A stretch of DNA of 64,000 bases. Source: Qipengyuania proteolytica. Lineage in GTDB: Bacteria; Pseudomonadota; Alphaproteobacteria; Sphingomonadales; Sphingomonadaceae. The notes under the pieces were generated by a model. That model ran no database searches. It saw only the letters and a list, made by a program, of their open reading frames with translations, and was not told where the DNA came from. Below, piece after piece: positions 46,670-55,899 of this stretch (position 1 is the stretch's first letter; the number at the start of each line of letters is the position of its first letter). The stretch is from contig NZ_JAIGNN010000001.1 in the NCBI RefSeq assembly GCF_019711565.1, positions 372,001 to 436,000 of the forward strand. The letters run 5' to 3'. A program made the position numbers and the translations under genes.

Positions 46670-47448
46670 GCGACCGCCTCCTCCAGACAGCCGGTCAAGC
46701 GCGCGCGCAAGTCCTTATCCGCGAGCAGGGTTTCGCGCAGATCAAGCGACATTTCTAGATGCGCGAACCGCGCACCACCGGCATCGCGCAAGGCGGCCGC
46801 CTGCGCATTCTCGCGCGCGCCGAGTTCTCCGGTCTCGGCCGGGTAGACAAGTACCCGGTCGGGCGCGGCCATACGGCTCAGGCAATCCGCCAGCGCGAAC
46901 AGGCCGGGACCCGGCGTGCGCGTGCCATCGCTGACGATCATCGCCGCGTCCGCTGCGCGGGCACTTTCCCGCCGATCCCCGTCGAACCCGTGGAACTGGA
47001 CGATCAGGCCGTCGGGAAAACGATCGGAGAAGCCGAGCGCGAAATCGGTGAAAGGATGAACCGCCGCACGGGCGAGATCGAGGCCGTCGCAGTGCCCGGA
47101 TGCGCGGCGTGGCACCGAATTCCAAGCCGCCGCCGCAAATGTGCCCTCGCGATAAGCCATGCGGGCGAGTTCGGCGGTGTGGCGGTCATGCACACCGTGC
47201 GGTGCGGTTGCCGCGACCGGCACGCCCCCGGTTTGCCGCAGGATATAGTTGCCGCGCGCTCCGCACAGCTCCGGGTCGTGCAGCACGAGTTCGCCAGGCT
47301 GTTGGTCGACTGCAAGGCCCAGCGCCTGCGCGGCCGCCGCCTCTGGCTGCCGGGCACCGAAAAAGGCGCGGGCGTCGGGCGCCTGCCCGCCGGCAGAGCA
47401 ACTTGCCAGCAGGACTACACCTGCCAGCCAGAAGCTCCGCGCCGTCAC
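46666..47448 (-). CDS. Lipoprotein, putative amidohydrolase/poly-gamma-glutamate hydrolase-like
   Basis: 260 residues from a GTG (GTGA overlap with the upstream stop). The lipobox is LLASC with cysteine 17. Possible metal ligands are H84, H87 and H90 in PHGVHDRHT and H153 in VQFHGFDG; the C-terminal HLEMS (230-234) resembles the late glutamate motif of N-formylglutamate amidohydrolase-like and phage poly-gamma-glutamate hydrolase families. That resemblance is inference from motifs and context and needs a structural check. An anchored periplasmic hydrolase would suit trimming or release of a gamma-linked polymer. Confidence 0.6.
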   Translation of the reverse strand: MTARSFWLAGVVLLASCSAGGQAPDARAFFGARQPEAAAAQALGLAVDQQPGELVLHDPELCGARGNYILRQTGGVPVAATAPHGVHDRHTAELARMAYREGTFAAAAWNSVPRRASGHCDGLDLARAAVHPFTDFALGFSDRFPDGLIVQFHGFDGDRRESARAADAAMIVSDGTRTPGPGLFALADCLSRMAAPDRVLVYPAETGELGARENAQAAALRDAGGARFAHLEMSLDLRETLLADKDLRARLTGCLEEAVA

Positions 47449-48209
47449 GAGTCCTCCTCCAGCCCTTGCGGGGACGCACTGTAGACCACCAAGGCCCGGT
47501 AATCGCGACCCTCGATGCCGACCGGTCCGACCGGCCGCCACAGGTTGATGGCGAGGTTGCGGATTTCGTCCGGTGTCAGCATTTCGGCAGGGAAGCTGTT
47601 GGCGGCGGCGAAGGCTGCGCGCTCCTCCGCGCTGCGCCGGAGAAAGACCGAGCGCTCTTCGCCGGAGCGGATCGGGCGACGCTCGTAGACCCGCACATCC
47701 ACCCCGTCGACGAAGGCATCGGCATCGACCAGTTCGACTTCGACCCGGGTGAAAGGCGCGCCGTTTTCGACGATCAGCTGGTCCTGTCCCCAGATCGACG
47801 CATCCCCTGCACGATAGAAACGCCGCACGCTACCGGTGGCAGTCTCGTCGTCCTGTCTCCCCGACAGCAGGGATCGGTCGTAGCTGGCTAGCTCCGCCCC
47901 GTCCGCGTCGAACAGTCGGACCCTGACGGTGTAGCGCGCGCCGAGCGTGGGTCCGGGCGCATCGACCACAGCTGCATGGCTGATGATCTTCACACGGTCG
48001 AGCGGCTGGGAGAAGGCGAAAGCCATCGGCCGCTCGCCATCGAGGCGATAGGCGATCGCGCGGCTGGCAATGTCGATCCCGGTCTGGGTCGAATCCTGCG
48101 CCGCGATGACATACCGCGCGAGCGGGACGGCCCAGACCCATCCTGCCCAGGCGGCGATTATTGCCAGAAGCGCGAACACGGCCGAGCGACCGAGGAAGCT
48201 GAGGCTCAT
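47445..48209 (-). CDS. Single-pass membrane protein of unknown function in the PgsB/C-like operon
   Basis: 254 residues. The N-terminus MSLSFLGRSAVFALLAIIAAWAGWVWAVPLARYVI is an uncleaved anchor (about 8-33). The rest is predicted periplasmic and beta-rich, with VRVRLFDADGAELASYDRS and an acidic YERRPIRSGEERS region. No known motif. Overlaps both neighbours by 4 bases. Position suggests it takes the place of PgsA or PgsE as an accessory subunit, which is inference only. Confidence 0.7.
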   Translation of the reverse strand: MSLSFLGRSAVFALLAIIAAWAGWVWAVPLARYVIAAQDSTQTGIDIASRAIAYRLDGERPMAFAFSQPLDRVKIISHAAVVDAPGPTLGARYTVRVRLFDADGAELASYDRSLLSGRQDDETATGSVRRFYRAGDASIWGQDQLIVENGAPFTRVEVELVDADAFVDGVDVRVYERRPIRSGEERSVFLRRSAEERAAFAAANSFPAEMLTPDEIRNLAINLWRPVGPVGIEGRDYRALVVYSASPQGLEEDS

Positions 48210-50746
48210 GGCTGGTCCCCAGTCCTCGTCCTCACCCAGCCGATCGCATAGCGGCGGCCGGTGGTCGCACCGAAATAGCGTTCGGCAAGGGCCGGACTGG
48301 CCTCGAAGCCGGCATAATCCAGTCCGCCATCGGACACGGTCGGCCGCAGACCGCCCTTGCGCATGGCGGACACCAGCGGCTCAATCTGCGCGTGCGGAGG
48401 GCCGACGATGTCGCTCGTCACGACGAGATCGGGCCTGCCGGGCATTATGGCAACGTCTGCGGGATGCGGGCGCAGGTGCAGGGTGAAGTCGCTCCCGTCC
48501 GCTTCCTGCTGGCGCACGAGTTCCTGCCAGATGACCGTCATCGAATTGCGCGGCGAACGCCCGTAGCGTTCGGGCTGCGCCGCGATCAGCAAGGCGTCGC
48601 CGCCCCATCGGGCATGGATGAGAGCGCCAAATTGCGCGGGCGTCCGGTCCCGGCCGTCGTCCCAGGTCAGCACGCTATGCTGGACAGGGCGACCGGCGGC
48701 GAGCAGCAGCTGGCCCTCGTCGCGGCGATTGGAAAAGAGCATCCAGTGGTCGCGGCCACCCAGCTGGCAGAGGGCAACGCCGAAGCCGCCGATGGCAGCC
48801 GCTGCGCGCGCCTGCATCGGCACCTTGCCCTCGCGCGACCCTTCGATCAGCGGGGCGGCGATCTCGTAGCGCAGGAAAGCGAGCCGTTCGAGCTGGTCCC
48901 AGCCACGATCCTTGCCTGCCCCAGAGACCAGCCGGCAGGCCGCGTCGCCGCGGAGTTTGGGGGCCAGGTTTGCCACGACATCCGCCAGATTCGGTTCGGA
49001 CAACTTCAGGACGGCGCGGTCGTCGGCCACTTCGCGCGCGCTGATGTCGATGCTTGTTGCGATGGCAGGGGCAAAGGCGCGCAAACTCGCGAGGTCGATC
49101 GTCCCTGCAGCGGCATTGGCGTAGGTGATCGACGTCTGCTCGCCGTCCGACGGCTCTACTTCGAGTGCCACGGCCGTACTCGCCTCGGTGAAGATGTCGG
49201 CCACGCCGTCGCTGCCGAGCGAACTGGGGGCAGCAGGGGCTGCCAGCACCAGCCAGCGGGCTTCGAGCCGCTGTTTCAGGGCGAGACCGGCAGCGCCGAG
49301 CCCTTGCGCGAGCGTGGGATCGCGTACGATCACCGCCAGTGCGCGACTTGCGGCGGGGTCGAACAGCAGCATTTCATGCCCCGCCCCGTCGTCGCGGACG
49401 ATAGCCATGCGGCCACCGCCCACCGCCAGCAGGCGCCAGCCCTGCGCGCGCAAGTCGAACTCCGGAGATGCAACCGGCAGGCCGCGTTCGACCGAGGCCA
49501 CCAGCTCGGCGAGGCCCGCTCGTCCGCCTTCCGACAGCGCCGCTGCGGTCCCGCTTGCCGCGCGGATATGGGCATCCCCGATCGCTTCGACCACCAGCAG
49601 GTCCAGCCGGTCGTCGACCGAACCCCCTGAAACCGAAGTTTCGTCGTCTGCCCCCGTTCCGCGCGAGACCGCAGCCGACAGTGCGAAACCGACGATGTTG
49701 CCGAACACCGCACCCATCAGGCTGACCTGCAGGGTCGAGCGGGCGAGCCGGGGGAAGATGTCCTTGTCGTGCGCCTTGATCGCGATCAGCGTGGAAAGGA
49801 GGTAACCGAAACCGTAGAAGTCGGTCGTCTTCACATCGAAGCCCTGCCACACGATGAACCAGCCCAACGCCATCTTCCAGGCGAAACTGATGTTGAAAAA
49901 CAGCAGCAGCTTGCGCCCGCCCTCGATGGTGGCATTCGCAAGGCTCGGCAGCTTCAGGAGCAGACGGGCAATGACGTAGATGACGATCGCCTCGACGAAG
50001 GAGGTGACGATCTTGGCCGGCTGGTACCATTGCAGCGCGATCAGCGCCGGGATCAGGATACCCGAGAAGTCCCAGCCATAGCGCACGTTCATGTGGCTTG
50101 CGATCAGCGCGGTCAGCGTCAGGATGATGTAGGCCTTGGGGCTCGCGAGGATCGAGCTCGCGAGACCTTCGTACATGTAGGTCACTGCGCTCATGCGGAA
50201 GTTGGTGAACTCCATCAGGCCAAAGCGGACGATCACGAAGGTGATGCCGATGGTGACGAAGGCGGAGACGAGCCCGCGGCCGAGGCCCGGCTTCCAGAAC
50301 TGGTTGGCGAGCAGCGAGATGATGACGAGGCCGAAGCTCTGCAGGTTGTCCTGCCAGTCGAAACGGCGGTCGAAATTCGCTTCCAGCCAGTCCGCGCCGA
50401 TCGGCAGGAGCCAGCCGTCGAGCACCAGACGCACTGCGATGCTCGCCAGGATCAGGCCCATGAAACGGTCGCGCCCGAACAGGCTCGGGAAGCGGCCGCG
50501 ACTGAGCTTCTCGGAGAACAGCCAGACCAGTATGTAGGCAAGGATCGCCTCGACCACGATCACCGCCGCGGCCATCGGCTTCACGATCACCAGCGGCACG
50601 ATATAGCCCGGCACCACCAGCCCGGAGAGCACCCAGCCGAAGCGCAGGTTGAAGAAGCACAGCACGAACACCCCGACCCACACGGTCGTGATGATCGAGC
50701 TGACGAGACCGCCCTCGGGAAAGATGGTGAGCGGGAACGGGGTCAT
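48206..50746 (-). CDS. Tandem PgsC/CapC-like membrane protein with large soluble C-terminal domain
   Basis: 846 residues; ordinary PgsC has about 150. Two PgsC modules are visible: NLRFGWVLSGLVVPGYIVPL (33-52) and NVRYGWDFSGILIPALIAL (220-238), each followed by an amphipathic segment and helices (VEAILAYILVWLF and VEAIVIYVIARLL). Membrane helices continue to about 365. Residues 365-846 are soluble, without a recognised family, and include DHWMLFSNRRDEGQLLLAAG. PgsC is the membrane partner of the PgsB ligase. The ATG overlaps the response regulator stop (ATGA). Confidence 0.82.
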   Translation of the reverse strand: MTPFPLTIFPEGGLVSSIITTVWVGVFVLCFFNLRFGWVLSGLVVPGYIVPLVIVKPMAAAVIVVEAILAYILVWLFSEKLSRGRFPSLFGRDRFMGLILASIAVRLVLDGWLLPIGADWLEANFDRRFDWQDNLQSFGLVIISLLANQFWKPGLGRGLVSAFVTIGITFVIVRFGLMEFTNFRMSAVTYMYEGLASSILASPKAYIILTLTALIASHMNVRYGWDFSGILIPALIALQWYQPAKIVTSFVEAIVIYVIARLLLKLPSLANATIEGGRKLLLFFNISFAWKMALGWFIVWQGFDVKTTDFYGFGYLLSTLIAIKAHDKDIFPRLARSTLQVSLMGAVFGNIVGFALSAAVSRGTGADDETSVSGGSVDDRLDLLVVEAIGDAHIRAASGTAAALSEGGRAGLAELVASVERGLPVASPEFDLRAQGWRLLAVGGGRMAIVRDDGAGHEMLLFDPAASRALAVIVRDPTLAQGLGAAGLALKQRLEARWLVLAAPAAPSSLGSDGVADIFTEASTAVALEVEPSDGEQTSITYANAAAGTIDLASLRAFAPAIATSIDISAREVADDRAVLKLSEPNLADVVANLAPKLRGDAACRLVSGAGKDRGWDQLERLAFLRYEIAAPLIEGSREGKVPMQARAAAAIGGFGVALCQLGGRDHWMLFSNRRDEGQLLLAAGRPVQHSVLTWDDGRDRTPAQFGALIHARWGGDALLIAAQPERYGRSPRNSMTVIWQELVRQQEADGSDFTLHLRPHPADVAIMPGRPDLVVTSDIVGPPHAQIEPLVSAMRKGGLRPTVSDGGLDYAGFEASPALAERYFGATTGRRYAIGWVRTRTGDQP

Positions 50747-51129
50747 GCGCCGTTCGCGGCTCCCGCCGGCAATGCCCTGGCGATCTCGTCGACCAGCCAG
50801 GTGGGTTCGACCGGCTTGCGCGCGATGGCGACGACTCCCAGCGCGCGGAATTCGTCGCTGACCTCATTGCCGGCAGTCGAGGAAATGACGATCACCGGCG
50901 GGCGCGCGGCGCCCTGCTCGTTGAGCAGGCGCAAAAAGCGGACGCCGTCCATGCGCGGCATGACGAGGTCGAGCACGACGAGGTCGATGCCGCCCTCGGC
51001 TAGCCGCGCCATGCCCTGTGCGCCGTCGAAGGCGGTCGAAACATCGTAGCCTTCGATCTCGAGCGTGAGCTGCAGTAGCCCGGCGAGAATCTCGTCGTCG
51101 TCGACGATAAGGATATGCGGTGCTGTCAT
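50743..51129 (-). CDS. Single-domain response regulator (CheY-like)
   Basis: 128 residues from the ATG at 51129 (ATGA with the sensor stop). A complete receiver domain: acidic triad D10-D12 in LIVDDDE, phospho-acceptor D54 in VVLDLVMPRMDG, the T/S in VIVISSTA, and the lysine near 105 in ARKPVEP. No output domain, so it acts by binding another protein or by phosphotransfer. It is encoded between the sensor and the polymer synthesis genes, which suggests it controls the membrane machinery directly. Confidence 0.92.
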   Translation of the reverse strand: MTAPHILIVDDDEILAGLLQLTLEIEGYDVSTAFDGAQGMARLAEGGIDLVVLDLVMPRMDGVRFLRLLNEQGAARPPVIVISSTAGNEVSDEFRALGVVAIARKPVEPTWLVDEIARALPAGAANGA

Positions 51130-53705
51130 CCGATGCGCCTCAGCTTGACGTTGAACCCGAACCCGGCGGCTTCGCGCCCCCAGTAGGAGACGCTGCCGCC
51201 CCATTTCGACGTGCGGGCAATGCCGCGGTTGATTAGGCGGTATTCGCCGACCGACTGGTCCTCGCCCTTGGTCAGCAGGTAGACGAGGCGGCCGAAGCCG
51301 ATGCCGAAACCGCCCGACACGGTGACCTGCGTTTCGCCTGCCAGCTCGTCGAGCTTCACGGTGACGCTCTCGCCCTGCGGCGTATCGGCGATCACCACGC
51401 GCATCATGGCCTCAAGCATGTCGCCCAGAGCACGCGGCTCGGCGATGGTGAAGCCGCTCATGGCGGGCAGCTGGACGTCGAGCGCGATGTCGAGGTCTTC
51501 GGCGAGTTCGGCGACCTTTTCGAGCGTCTGCAGCACCAGGCTGCGCGCATCGACCGGATAGCAGGCTTCGAGCAGATCCTCATGCGCGCCGCGAACGAGC
51601 GCGGCAACTTCGTCGAGGCGGCTCGTGGCGCGGCGGGCCGCGTCGCCGATCCGGTTGATGACCGGTCCGACCTTGTCGGGGCCGACGCGCGGATTGGTGG
51701 CGAGATCGGTCGCGAGCAGGATCGCTTCGAGGTCGTTGCGCAGTTGCAGGTCGATGAACAGGCCGACGTCGCGGCGCAAATCGGCCGCGGCATGGAGATC
51801 GGCAATGTCGATCGCTTCGATCACGATCACCCGGTCGACGCTTCTCGCCATGCTGTCGGGGGCCGCCACCCGCAGGATCCGTTCGCCCGAGCCGAAACTG
51901 CGCATCGGCAGGCGCATTTCCCCTCCGTTGAAGACCAGCTCCTGCAGCATGGCCTCGATCCGCTCGACATCGAGCGGGGTGAGCACGGCCAGCGCATCGA
52001 CGACCGGAGTTTCGTAGATCGGCAGCTCGAATTCGCGGTAGAGCTCTTCCATCCGCCGGTTTGCGTGGAGCGGCGAGCCGATCAGGTGGAACACCATGAC
52101 GGCGGTGTCGATCGTGTCGAAACCGCGCCGGATCTGGTCCGATTCGCGTGCGACGAGGCTGATCGCGCTCGCTACCTTGTCGTCGATCGGCAGGTATTTT
52201 TCCTCCTGCCGCTCGCGCGCGTTGAGGTCGGCGCGCAGGCGGAAGAGCTCGCGGAAGGATGCCGCCACCGCGCGCACCAGCTGGCCACGCTTGCCGCTGC
52301 GGCCACCCGGCGGGACGGCGTAGATCCAGAACAGGTCGCGCTCCGCCCCGCCGATCCAGGCGAGGCGTGCCTCCGTCCCCCAGATGGGCACAAGGCTGGC
52401 GGCATCGAAGCCGGATTGCCTGCCACGCAGCTTGATCAGCTCTTTCGCCAGCGGCTGCGCGTCCATGGCGAGATCGTCCAGCGAAGCCTGGTGACTGCTG
52501 AGCATCCGCAGCTCGCCCGACCTAGAGACATCGAGCAGCAAACTCTTTTCGACCCCGGCGATACGCGCAGTCGGATCGACGAAATCGGGCAGGCGCGCGC
52601 CTTCGCGCAAGGCCGAGCGGATGACCGAATGCTGCACAGCACGGGCGGCGGCGCGTTCGAGCCGCTTGTCCTGCCGCCGTTCGCGCAGGAGAATGCACTG
52701 GACGGCAACGAGCCACGGAGCGACCAGCAGCGCCGTGACCGGCAGGACGCGCCCGGCAAATTGCATCGCCAGCCAGCTGCCCGCGAGGATGATGGCGGTT
52801 GCAAGGAGCGAGGTCGCGAGGAACAGGCGCTTGGGGTCGGTACGGCGATAGGCGACCGCCAACGCAAGGCAGGCCGCCACGAGAATGACCCACACCTCCC
52901 AAGCGCTCGCGCGGAAGACTGCTTTACCGCTGCGCAGGTTGTGGACCGCATGGGCCCGCAGGACAGCCTCTGAAGTCGTGTTGCCCGACGGGTCCAGAGG
53001 GGTTGCAAATGCGGCGCGGAGGGCAGCGGGCTCCACTATCAACGCGACCACTCCGCCGAGCTGCGCGCTCGCAAGCTCCCGCGAAACGATCTGGCTGGCC
53101 GGAAGCACAGGGATCGACTGGCGCTTCGGCATGGCGATGAGATATTCGGCGTTGCGCGACTCTGCTCCGGCGAGAGCGGTTTCGAACACCGCGATCGTGC
53201 CGTCCCTACCCTTGAGCCCAAGCCACTGGCTGCGGAATACGCCATATTCTGCGGGGGGCAGAACTCGTGCCGCGACCTCGCTTCCGGTGGACGCAGCAGG
53301 ATGATCGAGTTGCCATTCATCGCTCAGCGGAAGCGGGGTGGCGCTTGTCGCGGTGACGACGGGTACAGCGCCGCCCGTCCTCCCGCTAGGTTCGCCGAGA
53401 TAGCCGATCCGCTCGATCTCGAGCCCGCCGAGCGCGGCTTCGAGCTGCGCGAAGCGGTCGGTCCCCAGCGCCTCGAAGGCGGCATCGCGCTCGATCACCA
53501 CGACTTGCGGCTCGGAACCTCCGGCATAGCGTTGCACGGTATCGAACATCCGCCCGTCGACGTCGCGAAACACACCGGTCTGGTGGAGCGTTGCAAGGGC
53601 CAGCGCCAGCACCAGCGGCAACAGCATGCTCGCGGCCCCCTCGCGCGCGAGCAGGCGCGGCGTCGCGCGCGCGGTCGTACCCTTGGGCAGGGTGATGCGC
53701 TCCAT
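51126..53705 (-). CDS. CHASE2-type sensor with a degenerate histidine kinase core
   Basis: 859 residues from the ATG at 53705; a GTG nine bases further up is possible. TM1 lies near 30-47, then a CHASE2-like extracytoplasmic domain (RDVDGRMFDTVQRYAGG and PQVVVIERDAAFEAL), and three helices (about 262-345). After a PAS/GAF-like middle region, the last 230 residues match the shape of a kinase core but lack motifs. I see no H-E-x-x-T/N-P-L acceptor, the N-box reads LGDMLEAMMRVVIAD without asparagines, and the G1 box is VSGGFGIGFG instead of D-x-G-x-G. It may bind ATP or act as a scaffold or phosphatase; a true kinase role is doubtful. Confidence 0.75.
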   Translation of the reverse strand: MERITLPKGTTARATPRLLAREGAASMLLPLVLALALATLHQTGVFRDVDGRMFDTVQRYAGGSEPQVVVIERDAAFEALGTDRFAQLEAALGGLEIERIGYLGEPSGRTGGAVPVVTATSATPLPLSDEWQLDHPAASTGSEVAARVLPPAEYGVFRSQWLGLKGRDGTIAVFETALAGAESRNAEYLIAMPKRQSIPVLPASQIVSRELASAQLGGVVALIVEPAALRAAFATPLDPSGNTTSEAVLRAHAVHNLRSGKAVFRASAWEVWVILVAACLALAVAYRRTDPKRLFLATSLLATAIILAGSWLAMQFAGRVLPVTALLVAPWLVAVQCILLRERRQDKRLERAAARAVQHSVIRSALREGARLPDFVDPTARIAGVEKSLLLDVSRSGELRMLSSHQASLDDLAMDAQPLAKELIKLRGRQSGFDAASLVPIWGTEARLAWIGGAERDLFWIYAVPPGGRSGKRGQLVRAVAASFRELFRLRADLNARERQEEKYLPIDDKVASAISLVARESDQIRRGFDTIDTAVMVFHLIGSPLHANRRMEELYREFELPIYETPVVDALAVLTPLDVERIEAMLQELVFNGGEMRLPMRSFGSGERILRVAAPDSMARSVDRVIVIEAIDIADLHAAADLRRDVGLFIDLQLRNDLEAILLATDLATNPRVGPDKVGPVINRIGDAARRATSRLDEVAALVRGAHEDLLEACYPVDARSLVLQTLEKVAELAEDLDIALDVQLPAMSGFTIAEPRALGDMLEAMMRVVIADTPQGESVTVKLDELAGETQVTVSGGFGIGFGRLVYLLTKGEDQSVGEYRLINRGIARTSKWGGSVSYWGREAAGFGFNVKLRRIG

Positions 53706-53714
53706 GACCGACAC

Positions 53715-53783
53715 TCAGGCGGGGTCCCGGGAGATCAGCTGATGGATGCGGGGCACACGAATGCCGGCTGCCGAAATCGCCAT
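53715..53783 (-). CDS. Possible 22-residue leader ORF ahead of the sensor gene
   Basis: ATG at 53783 with a strong AAGGGGGG ribosome binding site about six bases upstream. The peptide MAISAAGIRVPRIHQLISRD ends PA and its TGA lies 9 bases before the sensor ATG. It is too short for homology. The close stop-to-start spacing would allow translational coupling or leader-peptide control of the operon. It could also be chance. Confidence 0.35.
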   Translation of the reverse strand: MAISAAGIRVPRIHQLISRDPA

Positions 53784-53924
53784 GCACTGCCCCCCTTCAA
53801 ACCTTCGCAGACAGCACGCCTGCCCCGCGGTGTCCGGTCGTCACCGTCCACTGCGGATTTCTACGGGTTTTAGGGTTAATTTTGCGTTAGCCCGTAGGCG
53901 TCCCGCTCGCTCGCTTCAGACACG

Positions 53925-53967
53925 AAGCGAAGCGGCCGCAGTCGGCTTTCGACTGCGGCCGCTTCGC

Positions 53968-53969
<2 letters not shown>
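53925..53969 (-). terminator. Perfect 19-base-pair stem-loop at the rho stop codon
   Basis: On the plus strand AAGCGAAGCGGCCGCAGTC (53925-53943) pairs perfectly with GACTGCGGCCGCTTCGCTT (53951-53969) around the loop GGCTTTC. The outer bases of the stem fall in the rho stop codon (53968-53970). There is no T-tract on the minus strand, so it may protect the 3' end or work with Rho rather than be a classical terminator. Confidence 0.75.
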
Positions 53970-55233
<1,264 letters not shown>

Positions 55234-55298
55234 ATGTCTTACTCGGTATTTTCGTTGGATGGCCGGCCGGTCGGTAAGGGCTTGGAGAAAGCGGACCC

Positions 55299-55318
55299 GG
55301 CCCCTGAAACGCGGGGCC
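55299..55318 (-). repeat. Inverted repeat in the rho leader region
   Basis: GGCCCC (55299-55304) and GGGGCC (55313-55318) flank an 8-base loop and could form a hairpin in the rho leader RNA, 66 bases upstream of the start. Rho is autoregulated in other bacteria, but that this hairpin is involved is inference. Confidence 0.4.
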
Positions 55319-55338
55319 TCATGCCGGAAACTGGGTTT

Positions 55339-55367
55339 CAATTACGGTCGCGGCGAAGAGCCGTCAA
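55339..55367 (-). promoter_or_regulatory. Candidate promoter of rho
   Basis: On the minus strand TTGACG (55367-55362) and TAATTG (55344-55339) are spaced by 17 bases, placing the start about 100 bases upstream of rho. The -35 is good and the -10 weak. The whole 189-base gap between hemJ and rho holds nothing else clear. Confidence 0.35.
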
Positions 55368-55422
55368 TTCACAAAGCGATGGGTCGTTGTCCCGTCACCC
55401 CCGACGGGCCTTATCGCAAGCC

Positions 55423-55866
55423 TCAGAAGGGTTTGACGACGACCAGCACGACAATGACGGCCAGCGCGATACCGGGAAATTCGCCCCAGATGCGCAGCTG
55501 CTTTTCGGTCAGCGGACGCTCGCCCGCGATCATCTTCTTCGACTGGACGACCATGTAACCATGGAAGCCGGTGAGGGCGACCACGACCAGCAGTTTGGCA
55601 TGGAACCAGCCCTGGTCCCAAGCGCCGATGGTCCATGCGAGAGCCAGGCCGAGCACCCAGACGACGATCAGGCTGGGGGTGAGGATTATCTTGCGCAGCA
55701 GGCCGGTGCGCTTTTCCCACAGCGCCGCCTCGTCCGAACCGGCCGCGGCGGGATGCAGGTAGATCATCTGGCGCGGCAGCATGAATAGGCCGGCCATCCA
55801 GAAGGTCATGAAAATGATGTGTCCGGCCTTGAGCCAATAATAGGTCATGGCGAGGATATCCTGCAT
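55423..55866 (-). CDS. hemJ: Protoporphyrinogen oxidase HemJ
   Basis: 147 residues, four predicted helices, with the N-terminal YYWLKAGHIIFMTFWMAGLFMLPR and the internal FHAKLLVVVALTGFHGYMV of the HemJ/CopD-like family. Conserved histidines and Arg/Lys of this family are present. It oxidises protoporphyrinogen IX in heme synthesis in bacteria lacking HemG and HemY. An ATG 18 bases inside is an alternative start. The gene follows hemE by 33 bases. Confidence 0.9.
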   Translation of the reverse strand: MQDILAMTYYWLKAGHIIFMTFWMAGLFMLPRQMIYLHPAAAGSDEAALWEKRTGLLRKIILTPSLIVVWVLGLALAWTIGAWDQGWFHAKLLVVVALTGFHGYMVVQSKKMIAGERPLTEKQLRIWGEFPGIALAVIVVLVVVKPF

Positions 55867-55899
55867 CGCGCCGCTATGTAGGGATTGCCCGGGCCCACG

